The notes under the pieces are model-generated. The model was given only the letters and a program-made list of their open reading frames with translations. It had not been told where the DNA came from and ran no database searches. The translations under genes were made by a program, and so were the position numbers. A stretch of 64,000 nt of DNA from Capitella teleta (taxonomy: Eukaryota; Annelida; Polychaeta; Capitellidae), in contig KB306507.1 of the NCBI GenBank assembly GCA_000328365.1, forward strand, positions 129,572 through 193,571, written 5' to 3'. Positions 1 to 13,100 of this stretch are shown in pieces. Within the stretch, counting starts at the first letter, position 1, and every line of letters starts with the position of its first letter.

Positions 1-521
1 TGAGTAGCGTGCAGTCGAATTCCCAGCGCCGTTCTGTAATTGACTTCAACTTTTGACCACAAGAATGGGTGCTCCACATGGCGTAGGCAATGCTCCATTC
101 CTACGCCAGAAGTGATGCTGGTGACCATCCCTGTGGTCTTCTCAAATTTGTATATAAAAAACCTCTGCGAGCTAGCGGATTCGAGGAGCATCGCCCACAC
201 ACCAAAGACGCTGATAACGACACTATTATTATCCTGTTTGTGCCGTCATCTGAAAAAATTGTTCTGTCTGATTATATTGAATTGTGACTTTTATAGATCA
301 AAGACCCCCCCCCCCACGACAACATAACACAGACCTTCTAATAGTCAAGTCTCCGTTCCAATTGAGAGACTCTCAATTGTACTGATAATAAGTAAGTTCT
401 TAACTGTAAAAAAACTTTTCTAATTGATAATATTCTCTGTAATCGTTATCAAAGCGAACACTTCTCGAGTTTATAACTATGCACTGGACAGAAATCGCAG
501 CACACTAGATGGAGTATATAT

Positions 522-655
522 ATATCGGAGAAATTAAGCACTTTGGCCTGAGGGGTTTATGCCTCTCCTGCCAGCGGGTGTCCTTGGCAGAACCATCTCT
601 ATAAAGATCCAAACCTCATAAATGGCCAGGTTTAAATCAGTCTGAAGAGTCGCAT
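522..655 (-). repeat. Dispersed repeat A, copy 1 (partial, inverted)
   Basis: Reverse-complementing this stretch gives a close match to about 2520-2650, including the shared string GACTCTTCAGACTGATTTAA and the block for GGTTTGGATCTTCAGAGATGG. It lacks the first ~100 bp and the last ~50 bp of the longer copies. With copy 2 it forms a widely spaced inverted pair. I recognise no transposase or tRNA-like part. Confidence 0.85.
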
Positions 656-2420
656 GCTAACATCTCCATCCTGACCCATATCTCTCTCAGAATATGATCC
701 TGCGCTGCTCTTGTGGATAAAAAACCCCATCCAACTAAGGTCAAGGATTGAGTCATTCGTTCTGATTCAACGGATGATATTTCTCAGATTGTGATTCAAT
801 GGGGGCATAAAATTGCACTCAAAGTTGGACAACCGAGTAAGTGAAATAAACATAGATATAAAGGTCAGTGTAGGTGGCCAAAGCATAGAAATATATGGCA
901 GAGATATATTCCTACTAACTCACAAACGACCCCACCGTGTCCAAGAATAGTATGGATCATGTACCACAACAGTGAGAGAGGATAGCTTACACTTCATTGG
1001 GTCTCGCTTTATGACCTCTCATAGTGTACGTAGAAAGCTGTCTATGTTGACAGAGTGAGAAGCTCTGAATGAGTGCAAATGTGACTATTATAAAAGCCCA
1101 AGGAGCAGGTATCCATATCCTTGCGTTTGATCAGAGAGTTCAAGTGAAATCTAAGAAGCCTTAATTAGAGAGTAATAACATTCCAGACTGCAGTTAATTC
1201 GGTGTGGCATAATTGAGTGTTATTATGTTATTCGCCTTGAGTCGAGGCTATATCGTTAAGCCCATCCAATCCATTCTTGCAAACTCATGTATTTTTGACA
1301 CACCGATATAACTAACACATTCAGGGAAGAGATGGGATTAGTTTCTGAATTACTTTGACCTCCGTATGTATTTGCAAGAACGGATATGAATCAGAACAAT
1401 TCAAAACAGGTTATACCAATTACCAAGCCTGCTTTACCTTGACTGAATCGATCTTTCTGTTATGAAGCCTAAGAAATGTAATTTGTGTCGATTCTTCTTT
1501 ATCTGAACAGTGACTCATATATAACGGCCTGAATATGGGTACCACATGTACATGTATTAATTCATAATTATCTGATATTCATCATGGTCCGAGCAGGCAT
1601 GTAAAGGCATAGGTATGGTTGATTCCATAAAAACATAAATGCCGATCTCAAACTTTCACAGTTATTAGCATTGTCGGAGACTCATAATGCACATGGCCAT
1701 TAACAAACCATTACTGCCACGTTGGTTGATTGTGTATCATTGTTGATGTCATTGCATGTCCACAACGCTGCAGAGAAAGCCTTTCCGGATTATATTGTGT
1801 CGCCAAATTGCACGTGTTTGAATGAATTTATTATTACTATTATTGCATCGTTTCAGCATTCCTTTGTGCCACTGTCATGAAGGCAAACACTTTCCTTATT
1901 CAGTTATGTTTTCAATACCATGGTTATCCGACATTAAAATAAACTAATTGTATACAAGTTCAATTGAGGACTTATACTTATATTTAATTCACGAAGACAT
2001 TCACCCCTATGTCATTTAGTGCATACTTCATTACGATGATCACACCATTGATTACCTTACGTTTGATTTCCTAACTGCATGCGATAGAGCAATTCAAATA
2101 GAACAATCAAGACCTTGATGTGTGAACGAATGGCTTCAATTGTGAGTGTGCATAAAATCCACAATTATATTTCCCGCCATCCTTGTCACTAATTTTTTCG
2201 CAGTATCAATCAACTACCACAGTCATCCTAACGGTCTGGAGTATATGATTACGGAATTTGACACTTATATTTTGTTAGTGATTTATAGAATAACGATTAT
2301 TTGAATATTTTTGCGTTGAGTTGTATATATACCTACGTCGCGAAACTATACCAGCATAATATGTCTAAAAGAGGACGGTTCTAAACTATATTTGTGTGCA
2401 CTGTGTGGATGTTATCTGAG

Positions 2421-2705
2421 GATAGCTTTCAGACCCATGACGACGCCTCATTCGACGGTATTTATTTCCTTTTCATGCCTGGGGAATGGACGCAGCTTTT
2501 ATTTCTCACTCCTTACACGGCGACTCTTCAGACTGATTTAAACCTGGCCATTTATGAGGTTTGGATCTTCAGAGATGGTTCTGCCAAGGACACCCGCTGG
2601 CAGGAGAGGCATAACCCCCTCAGGCCAAAGTGCTTAATTTCTCCAATTCACTTATTCCATTGTGTTGCAGTCACTCCGGGAAAAAAATTGGGTTGAGGGA
2701 ATGCG
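2421..2705 (+). repeat. Dispersed repeat A, copy 2
   Basis: About 285 bp that aligns by eye along its whole length with 6482-6765. Shared landmarks run from ATGACGACG near the left end, through CTTCAGACTGATTTAAAC, to GTTGAGGGAATG at the right end. The central part also matches 522-655 in inverse orientation. A 100-aa ORF inside is not kept open in the other copies, so I do not treat it as coding. It may be a MITE or SINE-like non-autonomous element. Confidence 0.85.
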
Positions 2706-4642
2706 AAATAAAACATGTCCACTGAGACAACGTCTGAAGGAAGCTTCTTAATATTCTGCTCATAAATAACACATTTTCAGCTTACAGATGTTTGTAAGGC
2801 ATTCCACATTTATCTGGTTTAAACTATAGAGAAAACGCATCCTAAATAAGCATCCTTGGGATAGAACATTCCGTTCATCATTTGGCCGATCACTTGACAA
2901 TCCACAAAACAAAAAGTCCAGCCAATCCAGTAAGTTTTAGAAGACTTAGATTTTGCGACGTACCAGTCACGTGTACAATACACTTATCCCAAATTGTAGT
3001 TTCAAAACTTGTGCTTAGTTGGCTTACATAATTACATTCATCCGTCTTCACGTTTAATCACACTCAAGTCTTACAAGATGGAAACATGTTATTGCTATAT
3101 ATTAGAATTATCGTTATCGTAGAACACTATTTGCGTGGAATTCAAGCTTTTGCGGATTTTTTTGATTTTTTTTTTTTTTTCAGTGACTTCTCGAATCCAA
3201 TATTTGCGGTCAAGGATAGGTGTGTTCTCACGAGTGCTTCCTGAGACCCCTTTTCCTTGAATTCCTTTGGACTTTTCTTTGGACTCCTTTTCTTTGAACT
3301 GCCGCCACAGCAAAATGATTGGGACTTAAGTGTAATATAGTTTTAATAAGACATTGGGTCCCTTTTTCGTGGAATCTAATTTTGACGCTTGAGCATGGCG
3401 ACAAAAACTGCAAAATTATATTTCGGAGCAAATGTTTTATGTTCTGCTGAGGTGTCCCCCATATTTCTGCCATGAAGACAATGCTACTGATGGCGCATGC
3501 ATGGTGAAGCTTTAACATCAGAGGGTGTTAGATGAATAGCTCCGCATGCAGAGGAAGATCAAAGGTCTGCATCATCATTTTATGAGTCAGATTTCGGGAG
3601 TTACCTAGTCCTAGTTGTACTGAGTAATTATTTTAACGCTCGATTCTAGTGAGCACCATACCCAAGGTAATGCAAAGGCTCGAAAGAAAAATCACAACTG
3701 CTTATCTTAACGTAAAAATATTCTGACAGAAAATTTGCATTTGTTCTATAATGCTACAATCGGTGCTCATACGATTGCATGCTGAGAAGAGAATAGCTAC
3801 GGAGAATGATGACATCAGATCTGGCTGACATACTTCACAGTAATCTCGGGGGAATTGCCTAATGCAATGATGGAATGTTTGGTCTGAGGCTCTGAACTGA
3901 CATCGATATTTTATGCGAATACGATTGAAGCGAGAGGCATTTTGTCTCCCAAATAGCGAGACAGGAAGACGGTCTGAAGGATTCTCGGAAATAACAAATT
4001 CTGCTTACTCTGAGATCTCCTGAAACCATAAATGGCTGATTTGGTCTCTGCCGTGACCCGTTCGTTCCGCCATTTGGTATGTGCATGTACAACTAGGTAG
4101 AGGACATATGCATATACATGTACACATTATAATCAGAATGTATTCTCACTATTTATACTCAGCAATCATCCTCAGCATTTACACGGAGCCCAAATAAGGT
4201 AATTTTGTCGATTACTTTTCAATTGGAATAATATTATGAATAAATTAATTAACATTACTCTAATGAATTATTGTTTTAGCGAACAATGAAAATGTCAGCA
4301 TCGGAAGTTTGATTAACGATCTCACACAGCCCGTGCTCAGGGAGAGATATTAAATTATCCTTAATTAATTTAAGGTGCAAAATAATATTGTATCTTAAAA
4401 ATGAAATGAAACTGTCGTTACATTTCCTTGCGGATTTGTTGTCGACCTATGCTACCAGATTAAAATTGGATTTCATTTATCCAACAAGGCAAATGTCTAT
4501 CTACCCAAAACCCAACACTGCAGCTACATGTATAGAGTCACCGAAGAATTTAATTTTGACAAATTATGATAATATTTCGCAATGATAGCTCTTGTTGCCC
4601 CATTGGGTCTATAATTGTTATTAATTAATAATAATGAAAAAA

Positions 4643-4866
<224 letters not shown>

Positions 4867-6481
4867 GCTATTGATACATACGTAAAATATATGATTAACA
4901 AAGAGGAATGTTGTTTCAGTCTAACATCCTGTGGAAACGTTTCGAGGCACTGGGTTCATAATTATTATGTTTAATGCCTCTTTTTGCGTGCAGTGCGCAA
5001 CATTTAATACCACCATTATTGTGAATTATGGCTTCAATATGGTATATTTGAATTTACTAACCCGACGGCTAAAGGATATCATGTAACTTCATAAAACTCA
5101 CGTTTTGGCCTTGGGATATTTATCGCCGGGTGTGCAATAAGGGCATTAATTCCAAGGGCACGGATGCAGCTGATGCCATTTAGTGTAGATGGTGACGGGT
5201 AGGCGTTTAACACCTCTGGGGATTCAAAAAAAAAATCGCGATAAGACGAAAAACCTTTGCCTGGAGCTTTGATCATATCTCGATTGCAATGGTAAAAACG
5301 ACGTTTTGGACAGCAGGAGGCCATTTAAGCCTCTTTGCCACGAGTGCAATGGTGCCATGTGTTTGTGATACATATAAATAACCATATAAATTTCCAAAAG
5401 TATCTCTCTGTCCCTCTGCTCTAGATCATTATATGTTTTTCTCTCTATGGCTGATTTATTGTTTAGTCTATAATCAATATGTTCTTCAAATGATAGCCTT
5501 TTAGTCACCATGCTGTACCAATGTAAATAGTGTATTTAGAAAATATTCATGTGTAAGCATAGTCACACCTGGCATGTGGGTATTCGCGTCCTGGTGGGAT
5601 TTGCTAAAATACTGAAAATACACTAATCACACCAAAAAATGGTCCTTGTTATAGTCTCCGATTGAGCTTGGTACATAAATTGATCCTGAAGATGATATTT
5701 GTAGCGACTCCACTTCTACACCATTTATCCAAATGGCATAATGACGTACATGTCTACGCTGATTACCCATGCTTGATGGTGAAATCCAGGCTCTCTAAAT
5801 AACGAAGACACTGGACAAACACTTTAAGTCTATACTCCAATATTAAAAGTTATAAACTTATACTTGGGGTTTTTAACTTTTCAATTTACAATAAATAATA
5901 TATCTAGAAATTTGGAGAGATCTCGACTGGGTGTCTCTATGTCTGTGACTGTGACTGTGACTGTGTCTGTGAGACTGTGGAGTGGAGACTGTAGACTGTG
6001 TGTTACTGGGGAATATTCATGGTTTATAAATTTGTAGTGGAAGTGTGGTGAAGCCTGCGTTTCGAGTATGCTATGCAGTGAATTAGAAGCCTCTTTGAAG
6101 TAGTTTCTAGTGCTTTTTGGTATTTGTTTGGCCAGCGATGGAGCTGCTTGAGAGTGCCTTTGTTCTTGGTGTGCATTCTCGATCATAGTCTTACCCGTAG
6201 AAGATGGACTCATTCGAGTGTATACTCTATGCCCAAAGGTGTATAAACATAGGCAGAGCCTATACAATCATAATTATAATAATAAAACATCGTGTGAGTC
6301 AATTAGAGCCGCCCATGTAATCTTAACAAGATACTCTCCCACAAAGCAATTAGCCAGGAAGCAATCTTGGTAAACACACTTGTAGCTGTCATCGTTGTTA
6401 GTTGATATTTCTACCTGACTATTTTAGCGTAGGTTGACAGAATCGAGGTTTTTTTACCCTGTGTGGGCGAACCTTAAATGT

Positions 6482-6765
6482 AGCTGTTTTTAGCCTTATG
6501 ACGACGTCTTATTCGACGGTGTTTATTTGATTTTTATGTGTGTGGAATGGACACAGCTTCCATTTCTCGCTGCGAATCTTCAGACTGATTTAAACCGGGC
6601 GTTTATGAGGTTTGGATCTCCAGAGATACTTATGTCAAGGTCACACAAGGACCAAGGAGGCAGAGCCCCCTCCTGCGGCCAAGCTGTTTAATCTCTCCGA
6701 TTCACTTGCCCTATTGTGTTGTAGTTATTCGCGGAGAAGCATTTGAAGAGATGTTGAGGGAATGT
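6482..6765 (+). repeat. Dispersed repeat A, copy 3
   Basis: Same orientation and extent as the copy at 2421-2705, with many substitutions and small indels. Both ends of the similarity coincide with those of copy 2, which helps define a unit of about 285 bp. No clear target-site duplication could be read by eye. Confidence 0.8.
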
Positions 6766-9012
6766 TGGGAGCGTGGCACTCATTGACACAGCAACAAGGA
6801 AACGAGTGGCTAACACCTTTTGGAAATATTTATATGTCCCTAAAGTAGAATATCCGTGTTCCGATTGTGACGTATTTAGTTACCGCGGGTATAGTGCAAA
6901 GCACTTTAAAATGTCATATTTGAACAATCTGGTGAATAAAAGAGAAAATTTGGGAATATAAAAAGGCGTCCAACAACTGTAGCTGCATCGGAATCTGTTT
7001 ACACTGCGTGGAAAAAGGTAAATTATAAGGTAAATGAACTTGTGGCGGTGCAAACATCCTGTCTGGAATCCAGGGCAACAGTAAATGAGAACAAAACACC
7101 TGTTAAAGCGGAGCTCCCTTGAATTATTCATGAGTTTGCCATCCTATCCACTATGGAAACATGTCTTTGAACAACGTGTTTTTGTCAAAATAAATGTGGG
7201 CATACCACGCAATGTAATTGAAAATTCACGGATTGTAAACAAGAGATGCGTTTACTTTACTCACAAATCAGTCTTTTCAACCATCTCCTCCACCAAGCCA
7301 TTCAAATCTGCAGACCTGAGCTAGTTACATCAAGCACAGCCATATAAATGACCAAGGTGAGCCTCATTATCCATAGCATTCAGAGTTGCAATACTTTAGA
7401 GCAACCCTTGATGATTGCAATCCGAAATGTGATCAGATTTTTGCAAGGCACCTGCGGTTTATTAATTCACATGCTGAACTAACCCACAATGAAAAAACGT
7501 TCATGGACATCTCAAAGAAAATTGCATTTCGTTCTTCTCCGAGGATCACTTTCTCGGAGTTTTGTTGAGAATAATTGACCTACTCAGCACGATTACTTGA
7601 ATCCGCCCTCTCCACGGTCAATGCATTAATCATTGCTCTTCGTTAAACTTTCTGGTCAGAGTTTCGTTCAATTCAATCCAAGCCAATCAAATCTTTGAAA
7701 GGCATGCATGCCATGCAATAGGTGTTTATTTGATGCTTGACAGATTGCGTTCAATTAACTCTAGTGACTCTGCAACACCAATCGTCTACTGAATACCTAT
7801 CTCGTCTGGGGCAATGGATGGGAGGGTAAAGGCAGCGTTCTTTTTAGGGATCCAACCTGTTCAGGATCATACACGTATCTACTGCTGGGAAATCTTAACC
7901 CAACCCTTGCAGGAATAGATGAAGGGTCATGCAGTTCCAGATGCCAAATGTATTTATCAGAATAGCCTCTACGATGTGAAAGGTGACTGTATTGTTGAAA
8001 ACACAAAGAGTTGCTGAATGCACTTGCTTGTATCCGTCTAGCTTCCCCCGTGGCAGTTGTCAATATAATTAAATTAATATAAAGGGTTGCTCAGTCTAAA
8101 ACCAGAGACAATTTGTGGCAGTCTCAGAAGAAATATGAGGCAGAGGCATGAAATGCATAATTCCTTAAATAATCAACAAGTTCCAGTAATCACGACATTC
8201 TTGGTCGTCGAAGTTGAGAGCAAATTATTTTTTTCCGGTAAAATGTCACCAAACTGGAGGTCCTATTCCTAAATTAAACGTTTATCCAAATCCCATTTTG
8301 AGTGGACACCTATGCATTATCACGCATATTAAAATTTTAACCTTCTTGAAATTTATCAAACCATGCTAAAATGTAAGACACAGGCAGCCCGAAAGCTTAG
8401 TTGATTTAGCTTAGCGCATTAACGAGCCTGGTGTGCTTTCTTTGGGGCCAATATCTACATTAGTGAACTCAACTAACTTTCAAAATTCATCTAGAGTTTT
8501 GATCGACCGATTTGCATGAAGCGAACGTAGATGAGCCGACCAGGCTCAGCAGGCCTCACTATACATACATTACCGTATATGCTGTGGGTACGTTATGATT
8601 CACCAAAGTAACGGGCAATATTATCAGCACGGTAGCTGTTAGGACTTTAGGCAGAAAAGTACGTTATGATAGACAGCAATGCCATCGTACTCCATTCAGT
8701 GATCTCTGTAGGCCTACGTGTTCCTCTAAATGTTATGGTTTTGATCCGTGCGTGTCTGATCAGAGGATAGGTGCTTATGATATAACTGATACATGTTGGT
8801 AAGACTTTATATATATCTGTGGAGAACAGCTTCTTGTGATATAAAAGATACTACAGGGTTCGTGAAAAGTGTCCATCTCGTATACTCCGTGGTTGTCAAT
8901 TAAGAAATTAGAGAAATAATGAGCCTGGTTCTGTCTATTCTGCATTTTAATAATATTATTGTATAATGTATATAGTCTTAATTTTATGCCAGATAGATGT
9001 ACTTGTCTTGCC

Positions 9013-9186
9013 TAGCTGTATGGCTCAGTGACAGAGCATTGGACTTTCAATCCAAAGGTAAGGGGTTCGATTTCCCTGGGTGAATACATACCAAAGTACG
9101 GTCTCTTAGGAGACCTTATAACCAAATCTTCCGGATTTATGGGCAGCGCTTGGAGCACTTTGGAGGATATTGCGCTATATAAAGTG

Positions 9187-9231
<45 letters not shown>

Positions 9232-9235
9232 TTTT
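9013..9235 (+). mobile_element. tRNA-derived SINE with LINE-like tail
   Basis: The head (about 9011-9080) carries an A box (TGGCTCAGTGACAGAGC), an anticodon stem-loop with a perfect 5-bp stem TTGGA/TCCAA, and a B box GGTTCGATTTCC. The flanks do not pair into an acceptor stem, so this is not an intact tRNA gene. A unique body follows, then GCGCTATATAAA and about 12 ATTT/TTTA units. That 3' end resembles the tails of CR1/L2-type LINEs, which probably mobilised it. The anticodon position reads TTC (Glu-like). Confidence 0.8.
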
Positions 9236-10114
9236 CTATTTCTTGTGAATATTCGGTTGGCCCCCGTGGCGTTATAAGAATTACCAATACATCAAGAATT
9301 AACAATGGGATGATGGACTATTTGCCTATCTAGTATATTATAAGAAGAGGGTCTCCATATCTATGGGTAACACTGGTTCCTTTCATGCACTTTCATTGAA
9401 ATCACGTGTTCTCCATTTATATAGAGAACCAGTATAATCAAAATGTAAATATATTAAACGTATTCAATATTAAAAACATTATTTTTGTCAAAGATAAAAA
9501 CTATTTTTGCCATCAGACGCTTTTTGCGTGTTGCATATCCGGCGCTCTGCACACTCAGTGAACGATGCATAAAATAATCACAAGCCACCTGAAAGAGATC
9601 CCTGGATGCCATGTCAAATGCGGGTAACTGGAATCGCCCATGACAAAAATCTCCCAGACAAGACATTGGATGTAATTTTATTGTATAATATCTACAAAAA
9701 CAAAATGATTTCGCGGGATGACCCAGATCACAGCAAATAAATGAGGTCTTTATTCATTTGGAAATATTTAAAATCCTCGCCTTTAATACGAAGATTGCGC
9801 ATTAATTATAATAATGATTTCATGTATCACAAATAGAGCGATTGGCAGTTATAACAAGCCAACCTTCAACATCAGGATGCAGGTTCATAAAAAAAATGAT
9901 AAAAACCAACAAACAAATAAACAAACAAGAGAAGCAAGTTTCGAGATCTCAAAATTACAAACGGGATAAAATCGGAAAGTTTTGAGAAGGGGGCACAACA
10001 TTTAATTGAGTAGCGAGGTTTGCGAGTCACATGAAAGGGGATTCATTCAAAATCACACGCAATATAAAGTCAGATCTCATACACACACACATGCTTATAC
10101 ACTGAGCATTCTTT
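9236..10114. other. Spacer containing the likely 3' UTR of the lectin-CUB receptor
   Basis: No gene is seen. The right-hand part, up to the stop codon at 10115, is probably 3' UTR of the minus-strand receptor; a minus-strand AATAAA lies at 9749-9754. A short CA run lies near 10080. The remainder is AT-rich. Confidence 0.5.
9749..9754 (-). terminator. Candidate polyadenylation signal (AATAAA)
   Basis: The plus strand reads TTTATT, giving AATAAA on the minus strand about 360 nt past the stop codon of the lectin-CUB receptor. Position and orientation fit; cleavage here is inference. Confidence 0.4.
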
Positions 10115-13100
10115 TTAAGTGTAGTGATTTTCATTCCGCTGTCTTGGGGGTGCGGCGGGGGGTCCTTCTGGAGATCCTGGGACCAATTTGTAACCTTTTG
10201 GTTTCGTCGTCAGCGTCAACGCCGCAGTCTGCTCGTCGTCATTCTCGTCAGATGCCTCCATGGCTTCAATTAAATTATTAGATGTTTTGAGGATTGGAGG
10301 AGGTGTAACACACGTGGCGGTGGTGGGTACCATTGGAGTGCCCACGGCGACTGGGCCCTTTGGAGGCTCCACGAATTGCCGGCAGCAAGGCAGCGGTGAA
10401 CGGTGTACGCGAGTGCCGTCGGGGAGGGTGTGAGGGCTCTCATATATGTGGTCCCTACCTCCTCCGTGAAATCCCCGCTCGGAGGGAAGAGTGCCCATCC
10501 GACCTGATCCCGACCCTGACACGCTGCTACCGGTTGGCCCAGGGTACGTACCGATAGAGGAAGCCCCACCGGTAGAGGTGCCCTGGTAGGTCAGGTACGC
10601 AGAGTCAGGCGACATTGACCCTGTGCCTGAGATTGGGTGTGTGTGCAGGTGACGGCTGCCGTCGTCTCCCTGGACCTCCCAGACATGAGTGAGGCCGTAT
10701 TCACCTTTCAGTCGCTGCACTTTGCATCTGCCCGCAGTGTTTGTGTCTTCAGAAGGGGGAAGCAATTCCATTTCCGTGTGACGATTTAAAGGGCGACGGC
10801 GGGATTTACGCCTGTAACGTTATGATTTATTTCAAGTGTGATCAAATCATGAAATCATAACGGACCTTTTGCACCACAGTACCGTTGCAAGCATAGAGAA
10901 ACCGCACACAATGCCAATAATGACTCCAATGATAACTGCTACCAGCAGACCTGTGCCAAATAAACGTTATGATCGCAGCCAGATCAAAGAGAGCAATCAA
11001 CGTCTTATGGTTGACGTCTCGCTCTGACGTCATCAAATCAGACTCACCATAGGTGGGGAATTCCCCTGGTTTCGCTTTGTGTCTTCCAGATGCATGATCT
11101 AAAAATAATCAAACAAAGGTAATGAGTGTTCAATGCGATCCTTGATTAGCTCACTGGTGTCGCATTCCTGAACCTGCCCCACCCACTTGGTGCCTCGACA
11201 GATAAGATGAGAGGCCTGAAGTGTGTGGTTACACCGTACCGTCACGCGCTCTCCATCGCGTATGACTCTACCGCCCTCTGGAGGGGGCAAATCTGGACAC
11301 CCGACGGCTGTGATACGATCACACGTTAGGTATGTGTTGCATGCATTAATTACATTATCATACCTGTATATTTGAGCATAAATTTTGGTTGTTCACTCGA
11401 TGTTCCGACGGTGTTGAGGAAGATCTCGATCGAGTGAGTAGTCGATGAGTACACCCTACTCTCCCTTGTGGATCCCGCGCAAATTGTTTGATGTCGCGTC
11501 GTTTCGGTTTCCCGGATCTCTGCATACACGTGGCAATATTGGACTTCTGTTTGCAGCCCTTGGTTCGAATTTTCGTCTGAGGAGTACCGGTTGCTGAGGG
11601 AGAAATCCAGCAGATCCACTAGGATCTTCTGTCCTTTCTCCACGGTGATGCGCCAGTAGCAACTGGCGGGGCTGTTGTGCTCATGTTCTATGGGAGCTGT
11701 GACCAAGAACCCGGATGATGCCGTGAGCGCAATCGCGCCCGAGGTTGCGTCACAAAGTTCAGTTTTCGCGTTGGAGGTGGCTGCCATGGTAAAGGATGCT
11801 AGACGAATGCATCCAAGACAATGAGACTCACCAGAGATGCAGGTATATGCCGCCTCCAGGTAGGTCATCATGTCCTTGGGGCATGGTGTCTTGCTGTGGA
11901 GAGCATCGTTGGTGATCAGCACTTCGCATCTGGGACGTCCAGAACATAATGCATCGAACTCTGACAGAACGTCGCTCGAGCACCCGATGAAGACGTCGGT
12001 GGTGAGACATTTGCCGAGGCGCATGCGCCCGTACTTGGCTTCGGACAAGAGGAGGACTTTTCCCTCTGGACAAGTTGCATTGAAACGCTCATATTGACAG
12101 TACTCTTGAAGTCCTGCAAGCGAGAAAAATGAGAAGATACTTAATTCTAAGATTCAGAAAATGTTATATGCATGGTTAACAACTTTAGAATACATCTGCA
12201 CTTCCAAAACAACAGCATACACCAAAATTCCACAGCTGGAATGTCACTTTATGTCGGATCGGAGAGGGATGCATCTTGTGCGAAATGACAAATGTGTGGA
12301 AATATTCATTTAACAGACCAGAGTGGAACGGAAACTTTCCAGACGAGTATGTATATCTGTATGTCTCAGAAACAATATATTCGCGATCGCGCACCACAAT
12401 AAATGAGTCAATATTAGTGAATTTGAAACTTATGTTTTTAATACGAATATATAGACTACTTTTGACACACTCTGTATGCAGAGAAAAAAAAATATTGATA
12501 AATACAATTGATTATAAAAATGTAGTGTCTAACGTTGTTTATATATTAAATAATACCAGTGAATTATGAAGATGACCGCGTAAGAAGGCTTAGCAGCAAA
12601 GGTCAATCAAGTTCGCCGCATCGAATATCACAACAGTAAAACGAGTTAAAGCGAAGCTCAGCCGTTTTCTAAATCACAACAAGAATTCGCAACTTTTGCT
12701 TTCTGGAGGCGCGAGCTAAGAACCATAAACCTGCCATGGCTGAGTGTCTTATGACTTTAGAGAGAGATGCAACAACCATAAAGCGGTGAGATATGCAACG
12801 CTTCGTGCAATTATTCTCATCGTTATGGTCAAATTCGACCATCCATTTGTCTGTGATCTGCAAATATATGCCTGGGAGGGGACCAGCGCCCTTCGGCCTT
12901 CCGTCTTCAAAGTTCTAATAAATTTATAGTTTTCCACGAGACGTGTGACCTATGAAGAAGGGAGATTTACTTCCTGGAATCCGTAGCACAGGGTGATCAC
13001 ACAACTGTAGCAGCAGGATGTAAAGATAATTTTTATAGGACATAAATCACAATTATTTGGTCTGATTGCGTCTGTCTCTATGATGCATCGATCCCGATGC

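Noticed and set aside
2394-2696. 100-aa ORF over repeat A copy 2
   Set aside because: The frame is not preserved in the copy at 6482-6765, so it is probably non-coding repeat sequence.
5881-6267. 128-aa minus-strand ORF
   Set aside because: Part is a TGTGAC-type repeat (TVTVTVTD); no motif or exon structure supports it.
9011-9090. tRNA-Glu(TTC) gene
   Set aside because: A and B boxes and the anticodon stem are present, but the acceptor stem does not pair and the sequence continues into a SINE body and TTTA tail.
10270-10569. Overlapping ORFs on both strands across the receptor tail exon
   Set aside because: Shadows of the GC-rich tail coding sequence; only the 10115 frame joins the TM exon in phase.
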